Source: Sipunculus nudus | Lineage: Eukaryota > Annelida > Sipuncula > Golfingiida > Sipunculidae | Assembly (NCBI GenBank): GCA_026874595.1 | Contig: CM049311.1 | Coordinates: 44,583,676 to 44,647,675, forward strand | Reading direction: 5' to 3' | DNA length: 64,000 bases | Shown here: piece by piece, positions 13,707 through 24,800 of the stretch | How the letters are laid out: each line of letters begins with the position of its first letter | How positions within the stretch are numbered: the stretch's first letter is position 1 | Translations under genes and position numbers: made by a program | The notes under the pieces: model-generated | Database searches by the model: none | What the model saw: the letters and a program-made list of their open reading frames with translations, nothing else | What the model was told of the DNA's origin: nothing

Positions 13707-13766
13707 CTTATCCTCCTCCTTTTTATGTTCTCCTTTGGCTTTACTATCTTCTTCTGATGACACCTG
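13707..13766 (-). CDS. PPP1R12A: 60-bp Lys/Glu-rich exon of the MYPT/PPP1R12-like gene
   Basis: A minus-strand exon of exactly 20 codons, phase 0 in and out: QVSSEEDSKAKGEHKKEEDK. The acceptor context is tttgcttacag; the donor is gtagac (weak after +4). The position right after the phosphosite exon, the matching phase and the acidic/basic composition agree with the Glu/Lys-rich run that follows the Thr696 region in MYPT1. The acceptor is a NAGNAG (acagCAG), so use of the second AG would drop the leading Gln. The exon begins 12 bp after the 3' end of a complete A element (13694), so its donor is directly bordered by mobile DNA. No further exon was recognised between here and position 1. Confidence 0.8.
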
Positions 13767-14099
13767 CTGTAAGCAAAAATACAATGAAAGCATTTGTCAA
13801 GCACTCCATATATTATTCACACAAGATTCATTATAATATATATGACCTATTAGTAAACTCACGAATATGACTGGTTTCAAATGAATATATGAAACCAAGC
13901 AGTTGTTGGCATTTAATATATCTGAAAACAACATTGCTTTCTTATGTAATTCAGGATAACGATTGTCACACCATCAACTCAAACCATGAAACCACCCATT
14001 CAGCTTTGTTCATTATGATAACTGTTGTAACTAGTTAGAAACTTTGCTGTAAAGGGCCCCTTTCGGGAAAAGGGAAGTTCCTCTTGAGAAGGAAGGTAA
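13767..14099. other. Intron sequence upstream of the 13707-13766 exon
   Basis: Apparently single-copy within the window. It holds the acceptor tract and branch-point region of the exon at 13766. No other feature seen. Confidence 0.4.
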
Positions 14100-14624
14100 A
14101 CAAGGGATCCATAGGTCACATCGCTCAACTGAAGTTTGGAAAATCTTAGCAAATGCTAAACATACTTCTTTCCTTTGCTTTTTTTATATATATATCAGCA
14201 TTTAAAAAAGCTAAAATAAATATATGTTCACTGAACTAATACAGTGCACTTTTATGGACTTTATTAAAGATGCAGGAGCCTCTCATGATCAAATATTTCT
14301 AGAAGTATCATTATTTCAGCTATGCAACAGAAATATGTGCATAAAATAACCATGGGAATGAACTTTAGATCCATGTTTCGCTGCCACGGCCATAAAATAA
14401 GACTTTTAGCTGAAAATCCTAATTTTTCTCGACAAGGGATGCAGCTATATAATGCAGGTTAGGCTAAAATCAAACATGTACAAGAGACTTGATGGCCCGC
14501 TGAGGCCCAATGGGCAATAACAGGCTGACAAAGGAGTAAGTGAATGCTAAATACATTTATTTAATGAAACTGCATATTTGTATATTAATTTTATTCATTG
14601 TTAATTTTATGAAATGTAACATTA
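14100..14624 (+). mobile_element. Degenerate A-family 5' end
   Basis: Starts ACAAGGGATCCATAGGTCAC then GCTCAACTGA, with several changes from the consensus, so an older copy. The AT-rich body is not clearly shared with other copies and is interrupted by the TIR element at 14625. Confidence 0.5.
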
Positions 14625-15760
14625 CCATAAAATCTCCACTTAAAACAGCGGTTTAATCAAGATATTCAAAATCTTGAAATCAGGTTATTTTCCTGAAAGC
14701 ACTGTGCGGTTTAAACTAGAAGGGTTTCCTGAATATCTTCCTGACAGACATCATTTTTGGTCCAGCAAGTGGGTAAAAGGGTGACTTTCGGAGGCCGCTC
14801 TTAGAAGCAGTCTCGCATGCAAGGGAGCTGTGTATAAATGTATTATTTACGATTATTTGTTATTTGTAAATTAAATATTGCCAATTATCTTTCATGCAAT
14901 ACATAACTTGTTATTAAAATTTTGGGAATTGTCACCAAATAATTTGTTTAAAAACCCCTGCTGTAACACACAGCGTCCAACTTTGTTGGGCATGGTCAAG
15001 CAAATTTGAAATAAATGCCTACTTTAAAACCATTTGCGGCACTACTTAGCAACAATTATTTGTTTAAAACATAAATTGAATAAAAATTTGACATCGTAAA
15101 GAGTAACACAATGGCGGACGATCGTTTTAGAATCAAGTTTGAGTGCCGCCATGTGCTGTATAGCCCTGGTGTTTTGCTAGGAATATTTTGAAAAGTTGTA
15201 CGTGGTGGGTGGTAAACAGAACAGTCAACTATTCCGTCCCAGCGTCCCTTGCGCGAACACTGCCTTGACAAGATGGCTCCCCACACGGAAACTTTCTTCA
15301 GCAAAAAACAAACTTGCTAACCTCAACCGGCCACTTTCATTTCACTTTAATATCACTCGTTCTCCACGTCATGTTTCCTATACGTGCGTATCTTGACAAG
15401 GTAACTTCATTTATATTGATATTTAGTTAAGTTGCGATGTTTACAAACGCACCCGCAAATTGTGACATGGTGTCGCATGGAGCGATGTCAATGTACGATG
15501 TGACGATAATCATACCAAATTTATTCATGTACGATGGTTGTCAATTATCCATTATTTTTACAAAAATATGTAAGCAAACGTATTTTGATATGTTGAAATA
15601 AAATGCCCGAGGAATTTTATAGTGGACAGGAATGGCCGAGTCGTAACCTACACATGTTGATTTCAAGAGCATAGCTTGATTGTGTCTTATGTCAAATCAT
15701 TCCTTAGCAAAAGTTGGTGCAGTTTTAAAGGGGGGTTCTTAGTATGTGAGCCCCTCACGG
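14625..15760 (-). mobile_element. TIR DNA transposon, copy 1 (one end shortened)
   Basis: Reverse complement of the element at 23118-24521 over most of its length. One end reads TA|CCATAAAATCTCCACTTAAA; the other stops at CACGG|TA after losing the outer ~70 bp. Shared internal words include GTTCGCGCAAGG and ATGGCGGAC/ATGGCAGAC-type motifs. A frame (15056-15304, minus) is partly conserved with one in copy 2 but has no recognisable transposase motif. The TA flanks and end style suggest the Tc1/mariner-pogo group (inference). Confidence 0.65.
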
Positions 15761-16883
15761 TAATATTTTAGATGGCGCTCAAAGCTCATAACCTCAAAAC
15801 CAGCCAGTTCCATAATCATTTAAAAAGGCACGTTTTGTCAGCAGATGGTTCGGGTACCAGTGTGCTTATATTATGATCAGCAGGGCCCAGGGAGAAGGCT
15901 TACAGGCTGTGTGAACATCGACGCAGGATTTGTTTATTCAAAGGTTTTGACAGTTTTTTAATTGACCGACTTTGTATAGAGTCTAAATTAAAGTTTGTCA
16001 CCACAAAGAGTACCGTTGGCTTATTTAATGCTTTGAGATCAAGCTGAAGCAACCCAAGAGCTGGTTGGCTGCAGAGTGCCTCGCTTCAAGCATGCATAAT
16101 TGGCCTGAAAGGTCAATGTGGGGACATATAGAGGGGCTTCAGTACAGCCTAGGTGTGACATGGTCTCCTAAAAACTTTAATTAAAGCTACAGTTTTTTAT
16201 CAATTAATTTCAAATTTCAGAATTTAGAAGCTAAAACCTAACATGTGCATGATATGAAAATTAAATCAACAGTGTTTACAGGAAAAAAACATGCCATGGC
16301 CAAAGTTTGGCAAAATTTTAGCTACTGATTTTATATTTATGCCAATAACTTAAAAAATTTGAAATATTCAGATCTAATTTTTGGTATACAATTGAATCAT
16401 AATTAAATGAAGTTATATCCCTTAAAAAAGTCACTAGCTTCAGCAATTTTTATGTTAAGTGAGTATATATATTTCCTGATTTTTTATAGGGTACATTATG
16501 TTTGGGCTCATTACGTTAACAAATTACGCAATACTGGCCTAATTTTGGTATGTACATAGGAAATGTATGGAATAATATAATATTACAATGATCAAATTCA
16601 GATCAGTGGTTTTGATATTAGGCAGTCTTGAATTGTAACAATGGCTTTTTAATGCAAAATTGAGGATTTCCTTAATATCTAGAAGGAATGAAGTCCTATT
16701 GGTCCAAATTTTGGTTAGGTAGGAGATTTTGGGGACATCTTACCATATGCTGAATTTTTATTTCATTTGTCTAAAGGATTCAAAATGTGCCCGTTTAAGG
16801 ACAGACGGATGGAAGGACAGCTAGCTAATTGACAAAGGACCATCGCTATAGCTCAGTTGACTTTAGTCAGCGGAGCTATAAAA
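15761..16883 (+). mobile_element. A-family 3' portion
   Basis: From about 16020 it follows the A unit order ('catgccatggcc', 'ttgatattaggcagtcttg', 'ggggacatctta') and ends with CTATAGCTCAGTTGACT-TT-AGTCAGCGGAGCTATAAA. 15761-16020 is unassigned. Confidence 0.65.
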
Positions 16884-17127
16884 ACTTTAGCCTCAGCTGG
16901 GATCTTTACCAATTTTGTTCATGGAGTGCTAATTACTGGCCCAGAAATTAAAATATGGTAAAAACTTTTTAACCCATTGTGCCTTAAACTATCAGGACCT
17001 CTCAGCATGTGAAGTTTGAACTTCTTGTGCTTGTGTTTATAATTTTGTGCCTTATTAATGGACAGACAGATTGACAATGGACAAAGATCCATCTCTATAA
17101 CTCAGATGACTTTCAATCAGATGAGCT
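16884..17127 (+). mobile_element. Old A-family 3' fragment
   Basis: Short tail ending 'ctcagatgactttcaatcag' + ATGAGCT, a diverged terminal hairpin. 17128-17403 holds no further recognisable feature apart from the downstream donor side of the exon at 17404. Confidence 0.45.
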
Positions 17128-17403
17128 GTATATGTATGACGAAAATGTAATCAGGTCAGAAGACCCATAAGATAGATCTGCCGACTAAATTAGAAGTTGA
17201 TGTAAGTTACAGTTTTTGAGATGTCATGTTGCTTACGAATTGTTTATGGATGGACACACACAGCTGAATGCTATTCTGTGCGCTGATGACAAGGGGTATA
17301 ACCAGAGCCTCACCAGAACACTTGCTATTACAAATTTAAACAAAGAGCCACATCAGAATGTCTGCAATTATTACCTACAGCAAATTTATAACCTGAGCCT
17401 CAC

Positions 17404-17501
17404 CTGAATATCTTCCAGTGTAACTTTGCCTGTAGGTCTTCTACTCTCTCTTTTCCTCCGTGTTCTAATTGCTGATGACTTTTGACTTGGGTCCTCTTTA
17501 T
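17404..17501 (-). CDS. PPP1R12A: Exon with the MYPT inhibitory phosphosite motif (RRPT)
   Basis: A 98-bp minus-strand exon. The acceptor ends gttccag and the donor is gtgagg. The first two bases (AT) complete Asp with the G carried from the exon at 43970; 32 codons follow, leaving in phase 0. The product ends RESRRPTGKVTLEDIQ. In the MYPT family the equivalent segment is R-x-S/T-R-R-S-T-x-x-V-T-L-x-(D/E), whose Thr (Thr696 in human MYPT1) is phosphorylated by ROCK and related kinases to inhibit PP1c and so myosin light-chain dephosphorylation. The target Thr and the basic residues before it are kept. The residue before it is Pro, where vertebrate MYPT1 has Ser695 (a PKA/PKG site). This exon gives the gene its identity. 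The + strand frame across it is a shadow. Confidence 0.85.
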
Positions 17502-17528
17502 CTGGAACATAAAATTCATATTATATCA

Positions 17529-17995
17529 AAAAGGGACCCATGCGTCAAGGTGTCAAGCTGATTATGAGAATACTTCTATACAAGGCCTACAGGCTTAGAG
17601 CAAACCTGTGCAATGAAAATGTACTAGGTGAAATAATTGTATGTTAGACTTTTGTTTTTTGGTTTCATTTTTTTTATGGATAGTTCCATGGCCTGATGGT
17701 GGCATTTTTTTATGATTGAGGATGAATTTATTCATATGATAAGGATGATATGGATTTCAGGTTTTATATGGACAGGAATTGGAATAACCCAGAAGTTAAT
17801 CTGTCATTGTCAATCTCTGAGGTTCCAGGGAGATTTCACCATTATGCCACTGAGGCACTGACCGGGTTTGAAATGGTCCAACGCCTTAACTACTAGGCTT
17901 TGTCCTACTCCCTTCTTCATACTAAGACATGAACATTATTCATATAAACAATTTTAGGCGAAACAGGTCCAGCCCAGGAAGACTAAAAGAACCTG
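17529..17995 (+). mobile_element. Degenerate A 5' end interrupted by a D-family 5' end
   Basis: A-type AAGGGACCCATGCGTCAAGG at 17530 lies just beyond the exon's acceptor; a D-type CAAGGCCTACAGGCTTAGAG with GCAAACCTGTGCA starts at 17581. Both are diverged and lack 3' ends. Confidence 0.5.
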
Positions 17996-19274
17996 AACAA
18001 GAGACCCATGGGTCATGATGCTCAGCCATTATAATCTAACATTCACAATAGGCATTTCATCATCTGAAAGCCATACTGGGATTAAATTCAGGTGTGAGCT
18101 TGACTTTTGATCTTCTGACACAACAGTTGAAAGGGTTCTTCTGTGAAAGGTCACACATGTGCAATGGAATCTAATGACTTTTGTCTTGGGTGAGTATTCG
18201 TAAACCGAACAAACTGTAATCTGTTCTAATTGGGTAGATCAGGCTGTTTAACCAATTAATTTGATTAATTAACAAAGCAAAGCAACATGCACAGTTGCCA
18301 TTAGTTCAGTTTCCCAAAACTGTTATGCCTGACAGTATATCAGCATACCACAGCATTCTTAGCTGTAGGCTGGCTTTCAAGAAAAGAACCTTTTTTCGTT
18401 CTGGCAATTGAATGTGGTGCAGCCATTAAATAAGGTTTATTTTTTACTCCAGTGAAGCAGCCTTCCAGGTATTGTATGAACATGGGGTGCAGCCATTAGA
18501 TGACATGCATCTGCAAAAACGCGGATGTATGGTAACATTTCTGAGTTTAATCAATGCAGAGTGACCCATTATCTTATTAAATATGCCTTGAAGTTGTCCA
18601 TAATTGAACTAAGGTGAGATAATCTGTTGGAAAGTGATTATGGGGAGTTTCGCAAAAAATCCATCAAAGCCCTGGTAAGTTATCGCTGGAAAACTTAAAT
18701 GTTTAACATCCGTGAGACCACTATAAGCCAGGTCATGTGTCACCCCCTCATCAATTCATAACGCAGCAAAACGCACCCAGATTGGACACTAGAAACTCCC
18801 TGTTTAAGCTTGGTCTTGGAGGTAAAATTAACGTTGGACACAACTAATTTCGGTTCTATACGGTTCCAAGAAACCCCTAATGTAAAGTTGATAATTTTTT
18901 TATTCATTTACCTGGGAAATTCTCATAAATATTCATAAAATTCTAATTTAGACTCTGTTGGAAAGCTGATTGGTTGAAAGGCGTCGGCAAGGGACACACA
19001 TGATGTCAACAAACGCAATATTTCAATGTTTTCAACTACTTCACATTTTGACAATATATTATAGCGTTTGAGTTCATTCTAGGCAGTGCTGAGAATAGAG
19101 AGTCATATTTACATAAAAGTGATATCAACAGTCATATTTATAGGACAGTTGTTAATTTAGATGACCATTCAATCATGTGATAATTAATTCTGAATTTTAA
19201 TAACCTGAAAATACCCTTTCACCACTATATGACAGAAAGTATTGTAATGTAACATTTTTGTAATAATAAAGTAA
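17996..19274 (+). mobile_element. A-family 5' end, then unclassified intron
   Basis: Intact palindrome GACCCATGGGTC at 18003-18014 followed by GCTCAGCCA. From about 18100 to 19270 the sequence is not repeated elsewhere in the window. I saw no exon with a matching phase here, so this is either single-copy intron or an unrecognised repeat. Confidence 0.5.
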
Positions 19275-20540
19275 AACAAGGGACCTATGGGTCACTGTGC
19301 TCAGCTGACGTTAACCTTGAAGGTAAAAATCTAAAATTATATCAAATGGAGATAAAATGTAAGAGGAAGAACATTGATTTCTTTAAAAATGCTACATTAC
19401 ACAACATTGCATCTTCTGGATTACACCTTGAATTATTTTTTCAAGGAAAGTTTTTACAAATTGGAGTGGAAACAGCATTACAATTAAGGAGATACAGTGA
19501 AAACAATAACAATTACTGCATAACACTTGGTGGGTTGGGTTTGCAGGGGGGGGGGGGGGGGATTGGGGTGGTATATGAGAATAACTGTACACCTGTCACA
19601 GCAGGGGATCTCCCCCAGTGACTGTAACAAATCAGAAACCCTGGCATAGCTGACTTCCAGTGACCTGGAGTGGGACCCTGCATCTGTAATCAAAGCAAGT
19701 GACTACAGAAACCATTTGAAAAGCTAAGAGAAAATGGCCCAGCTTAAATGAACCTCTGTAAATTATAGAATAATGGACATGAGCTAAAGCATATGGACTG
19801 TGTAATAAATGAAACCTTTGGCCTGAAACCATTTAGTGATGCACCAAGGGAAAAAAAGGGCCTACAGTAAGTGTCATATAAAAGTTCCATTTCATAAACA
19901 AATAATGTGTGAAGGTATTTAAGTTTTCAAAAGTTAAATATATGGCCATATGAGTTCAAATTAATCCCACAAAGTTTGACCAATATTCCTAATTTTAAAA
20001 ACTAGGTTTAACAGTGTTATTCACACCTAGGCCCCGCCAACTTTAAGAGATATGAATGAAATGCTACCAAGTATTTATATCTTCTTAAATCTTGTCAGTT
20101 AGCACTTACATTAGGTCCTAATATTTTACCATATTTGAATATTAGGATTAAATTCCTGAAAATTTTTTTCTTTAAAAAAATCAAAATTGTCCAAGTCTCG
20201 TCAAAAAGAATTATTTTAACATAAAAAATTATAAGCTTTGTCTTGTATATTAGTGCTGTGTATCGAAGCGGTGTGTCAGGGAGGGGTCTCTGTTGTTACT
20301 GTTCATCGCTGAAAAAATGTGAAATTATAAGATTCATCTTGTTTAGAGTACACATCTGTCAACAGAATGGGGGGGGGGGGGGGGAGGCTCCCTGTTGTAT
20401 TTATGCTGGCAGCCTGATCAAGCTCAACAAGAGAGAGGGCTTGCCCGAGTGATGGGATTACATAATAGCCTGGGGAGCATTGAGAGTTGCACTGAATGAC
20501 CTACAGTGACCTCAGTGGACTGCTTGACAATGTAAGGGAA
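19275..20540 (+). mobile_element. A-family 5' end with G repeat and subtype II body
   Basis: ACAAGGGACCTATGGGTCAC then GCTCAGCTGA at 19275-19308. A G repeat runs 19390-19700 and includes the uninterrupted word 'caataacaattactgc' (19505), which serves as the empty site for the E insertion at 28458. Subtype II body follows (19720-20240). G-runs at 19546-19561 and 20369-20384. Confidence 0.6.
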
Positions 20541-21853
20541 TACAACAAGAGCCTCCAAACAAATTAAATAACTAGCCTAATTTTGCAGCTTTTATTTTCA
20601 AATTTCAGATTTTAACAGATTAAATCCTTATGTGTACATGCTGTGAAAATAACATCCACAGTACTTACAGGAAAAATTCGTGCCGTGGCCAAAGTTGGGC
20701 AAAATTTAAGGTACTGATTTTATATTTATGCTAATAACTTTTAATTTTTCAAATCTAATTTTCGGTATACAATTCAATCTTGATTAAATGATGTTATATT
20801 CCTGAAAAAAAGTCTCAGCCATTCTTATTTTAAGTGAGTAGATATATATCCTGATTTTTTACTAGGTGCATTATATTTGGGCCTGTAACTTCAACAAATT
20901 ATGCAATACTTACCGAAATTTTGGTATGTACATAGGAAATGTATGGAAGAATATGAATATTTACAATTACATCTAACATTATGCCAATTTTTGGATTACC
21001 AGGTAAACAAAAGTAGGGTCATGATGCTAGAAAATACAAATACATTAAGGCTTCTAAAAAACTTCAATAGCTAGACTAATTTTTAAGCTTATACTTTCAA
21101 ATTCAAAATTCATCAGATTAAATGCTAAAAAAAACATGCTGTGAAAATTAAATCAAATGTACTTATAAGAAAAAAACGTGACATGGTCAAATTTAGGCAA
21201 AATTTAAGGTACCAATTTTTTATTTTTGCCAATTTTTAAAAAAATTTAACAGATTTTGATCTAATTTTGGGTATACAATTTAATTTTGATTAATTAAAGA
21301 TATATTACTGGAAAAAAGTCCATAGCTTTAAAATGTTTTGTTTTAAGTGATCAAATATCTTTCCTGATTTTTTACAAAATGCATCATGTTTGAGTCTATA
21401 ACTTTTTTTAAATCATAAAATACAGACCTAATTTCTGACATGTACATAGGAACTATATAGAGGAATATTTATGGTAAATATGAGGAAAAACAGGTGAGTG
21501 TTTTGTAGTTAGGCTGTCCTGAAATGTGAAAATAGGTTTTTAATAAAAAATTGAGGTTTTTCCTTAATTTCTCAAAGGAACAAAGTCGCAAAGACCCCGT
21601 TTTCAGCTTGGTAGGAGATCTTGGGGACATCTAACATTATGCCAACAACCTTGGGAGCATAGAGAGATGCACTGAATGACCAACAGTGACCACAGTGGAC
21701 TGCTTGACAATGTAAGGGAATACAACAAGAGCCTCCAAAAAAAATTCAATAACGAGCCTAGTTTTGCAGCTTTTATTTTCAAATTTCAGATTTTACCAGA
21801 TTAAATCCTTACTTGTACATGCTGTGAAAATTAGATCCACAGTACTTACAGGA
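20541..21853 (+). repeat. A-type internal units (two, diverged)
   Basis: Two stretches led by 'gaatacaacaagagcctcc' (20530 and 21718), each followed by the 'cttttattttcaaatttcag' and 'atccacagtacttacagg' words. The first continues to a unit ending 'ggggacatctaacattatgcc' (21645) without a terminal hairpin. Confidence 0.6.
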
Positions 21854-24800
21854 ACAAGGGACCTATGGGTCACAACGCTCAGCTGTTATATGATTTTGTT
21901 ATATGATGTATGATTTTGATAGTACCTTTGGAGACAGGGAAGAGGATTGATTTCATTTATTTCATTAACAAATGGAGTACTTTTGTCACACAGATTTTGA
22001 CTTGGCCATATAACTTATAAGCAGAATATATAATATAAGGGTTTAACTATTAATTAAAAAAAAAAGTACAAATGGAGTACTTTTGTCACACAGATTTTGA
22101 CTTGGCCATATAACTTATAAGCAGAATATATAATATAAGGGTTTAACTATTAATTAAAAAAAATTACAAATATTGTCCCAAATATAATTTTTATTAAAAA
22201 TAATAAGAGAATCATATGAATTTTTAAAATGAAATATAACTGAAATGATTAATAAAATAATATTAAAAAATATATTCATGAATGCATTCATGAATACATT
22301 TTGAAAGTATTTTCACTGGTATTCAGATACTTTCATTTTTACCTGAATTCCCATTCTTTATGCAAGAAATTTTATAATGGAGTACATAATCATATTCGTA
22401 TTTAAATACAATAACAAAGTATTCGCACCATGTCTGGTGTTTATTCAGTTTTCACCAAACAATGATGTTGAGAATCCAGAATATACAAAATTCACACATT
22501 TAAATAATGATCATAAGTACCTGGTTTTATGGCTTTTATTTATATTAAAAAATAACTGTAATAAAATCATTTAGACTAATTTCACATCAAAGTACACACT
22601 AGACACAGTAGGAATCTAGATTAATATTATCAACTGCATCTTTGTCTATCATTAATTTCCTTCATATGATCCCTAATGATTAGTAATGAATGATATGATT
22701 TACTTCTTTATCATTAAAATTGAACTGATAAATACCATAGGTGACTGCATGGTGTTATTTGGAATACGTGACATTCTATCCATCGATACAAGATTCGTAT
22801 ATCATCAGTAACTGCAAGTTAATCTCCTGTTATTATAAACTAACAAATTCCTTTTCTATTTTTCTTTAATTTTTTTTATTAAAAACCAATAAAAATTTAT
22901 TAATTTATTGTTTATTGTTATGTTGTTGGTTAAAACTACTAGATGAGTTGGGTTGGACACCTAGATCAACTGTGGCTGGCCATAAGCTGCCTTGATTCCC
23001 TTGTATTCCTCGCCTCAAGCATGCATAATTTGCTGAAAGTTCAACAAGGTCAACATACAGGTGACTCAAGAGGGGCTGGAGAGAGCCAAAGTCTTACAGG
23101 GTCTCATAAAAACATTACCGTAAAATCTCCACTTAAAACCGCACTTCCGATTAAAACCGCACCCAGACTTCGCCGAAATTCCAGGCGAGACACCGCGAGG
23201 GGCTCAAATACTAAGAACCCCCCTTTAAAACCGCACCAACTTTCGCTACGGAATGATTTGACAAAAGACACAATCGAGCAATCATCTAGAAATGAACACG
23301 GGTAGGTTGCGACTCGGCCATTCCTGTCCACTTTAAAAATTCCTTGGGCATTTTATTTAAACACATCATAACACTTTTTGCAGGGTCACTCAAGCATGAA
23401 GTTTGGGAAGACGTAAGGGCGGTGAACCTCTGCCCGTTAATACAGATTTTATATTCCGTGCCGTATTCTTGTTTGCTGTTGATTTTTCATTATATTTTGG
23501 AAAAAAATATTCTGTTGATCTATTTCAAGTCACTGTATATTTTAATTCTAAAAGTAATATTTTTGAAATATTAATTTTTGATGAAAATTCCATTTTCTGG
23601 AATAACTCGGAAGATTCAAATCATTTTCATACCGGTTACTTCGGTATTATCTTCGTCACATCGTACGTTGACATCGCTCCATGTCACGATTTGCTGGTGC
23701 GTTTGAAAACATCGCTGGTCAACTTTACTAAATATCAAAGTAACTGAAGTTACCTTTTCGAGATACGCACGTATAGGAAACATGACGCTAGAAAACGAGT
23801 GATTTTAAGGTAAAATTAAAGTGGCCAGTCCGGGTTAGCAAGTTTTTTTCCTAAAGAAAGTTTCCGTGTGGAGAGCCATTTTGTCAAGGCAGTGTTCGCG
23901 CAAGGCACGCTGGGACGAAATAGGTGGCTGTTCTATTTACCACCCACCGCGTACAGCCGTTCAAAATATTCTTAGCCGAATACCGGGGTGTTTCAGCACA
24001 TGGCGGCACTCAAACTTGATTTTTAAAACGATCGTCTGCCATTGTGTGACTCTTTACGATGTCAGCTTTTTATTTATTTTACGTTTTAAACAAATAATCA
24101 TTGCTAAATAATGCCGCAAATGGGGTTTAAAGTAGGCTTTTATTTCAATTTTGCTTGACCATGCCCAACGAAGTGGACCGCTGTGTGTAACAGCAGGGTT
24201 GTTTTAAACGTATTATTTGGTGACAATTACCAAGATTTTATAACAAGTTATATATCACACGAAAACTAATCAGCAATATTTAATTTATAAATAACAAATA
24301 ATCGTAAATAATACATTTACACACGGCTCCCATGCATGCTAAGAACGGCCTCCGAAAGTTGCAATATTATCGCCCACGCGCCGGCCCAAAAACGATGTCT
24401 GTCAGGAAGATATTCAGAAAACCCTTCTAGTATAAACCGCACAGTGCTTTCAGGAAATCAACCTGATTTCAAGATTTTGAATTTCTTGATTAAACCGCGG
24501 TTTTAAGTGGAGATTTTACGGTACCTAATAAAAGCTACAATTTTTGGCCTATTTCTTTCAGCTTTCTAAACTTAAAAGCTGAAATCTTTATGTGTGCATG
24601 ATATAAAAAATTATATCAACAGTGCTCACAGGAAACAAACGTGCCATGGTCAAAGTTGGGCAAAATTTAAGTTACTAATTTTACATTTATACTAATAACT
24701 TATAAAAATTGAAAAATTCATAACTTTTGGGTATTCAATTGAATCTTGATTAAATAATGTTAAATCCCTGACAAAAAAATCTCTAGCTTCAGCAATCCCC

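Noticed and set aside
22943-23305. 120-codon + strand open frame
   Set aside because: It crosses the junction between an A element and the TIR transposon (23118), so it cannot be an old gene. No domain; no support from the uninterrupted A copies.
23866-24111. Transposase in the TIR element
   Set aside because: The frame is related to 15056-15304 in copy 1, but I see no DDE/DDD spacing or helix-turn-helix; frameshifts differ between copies.
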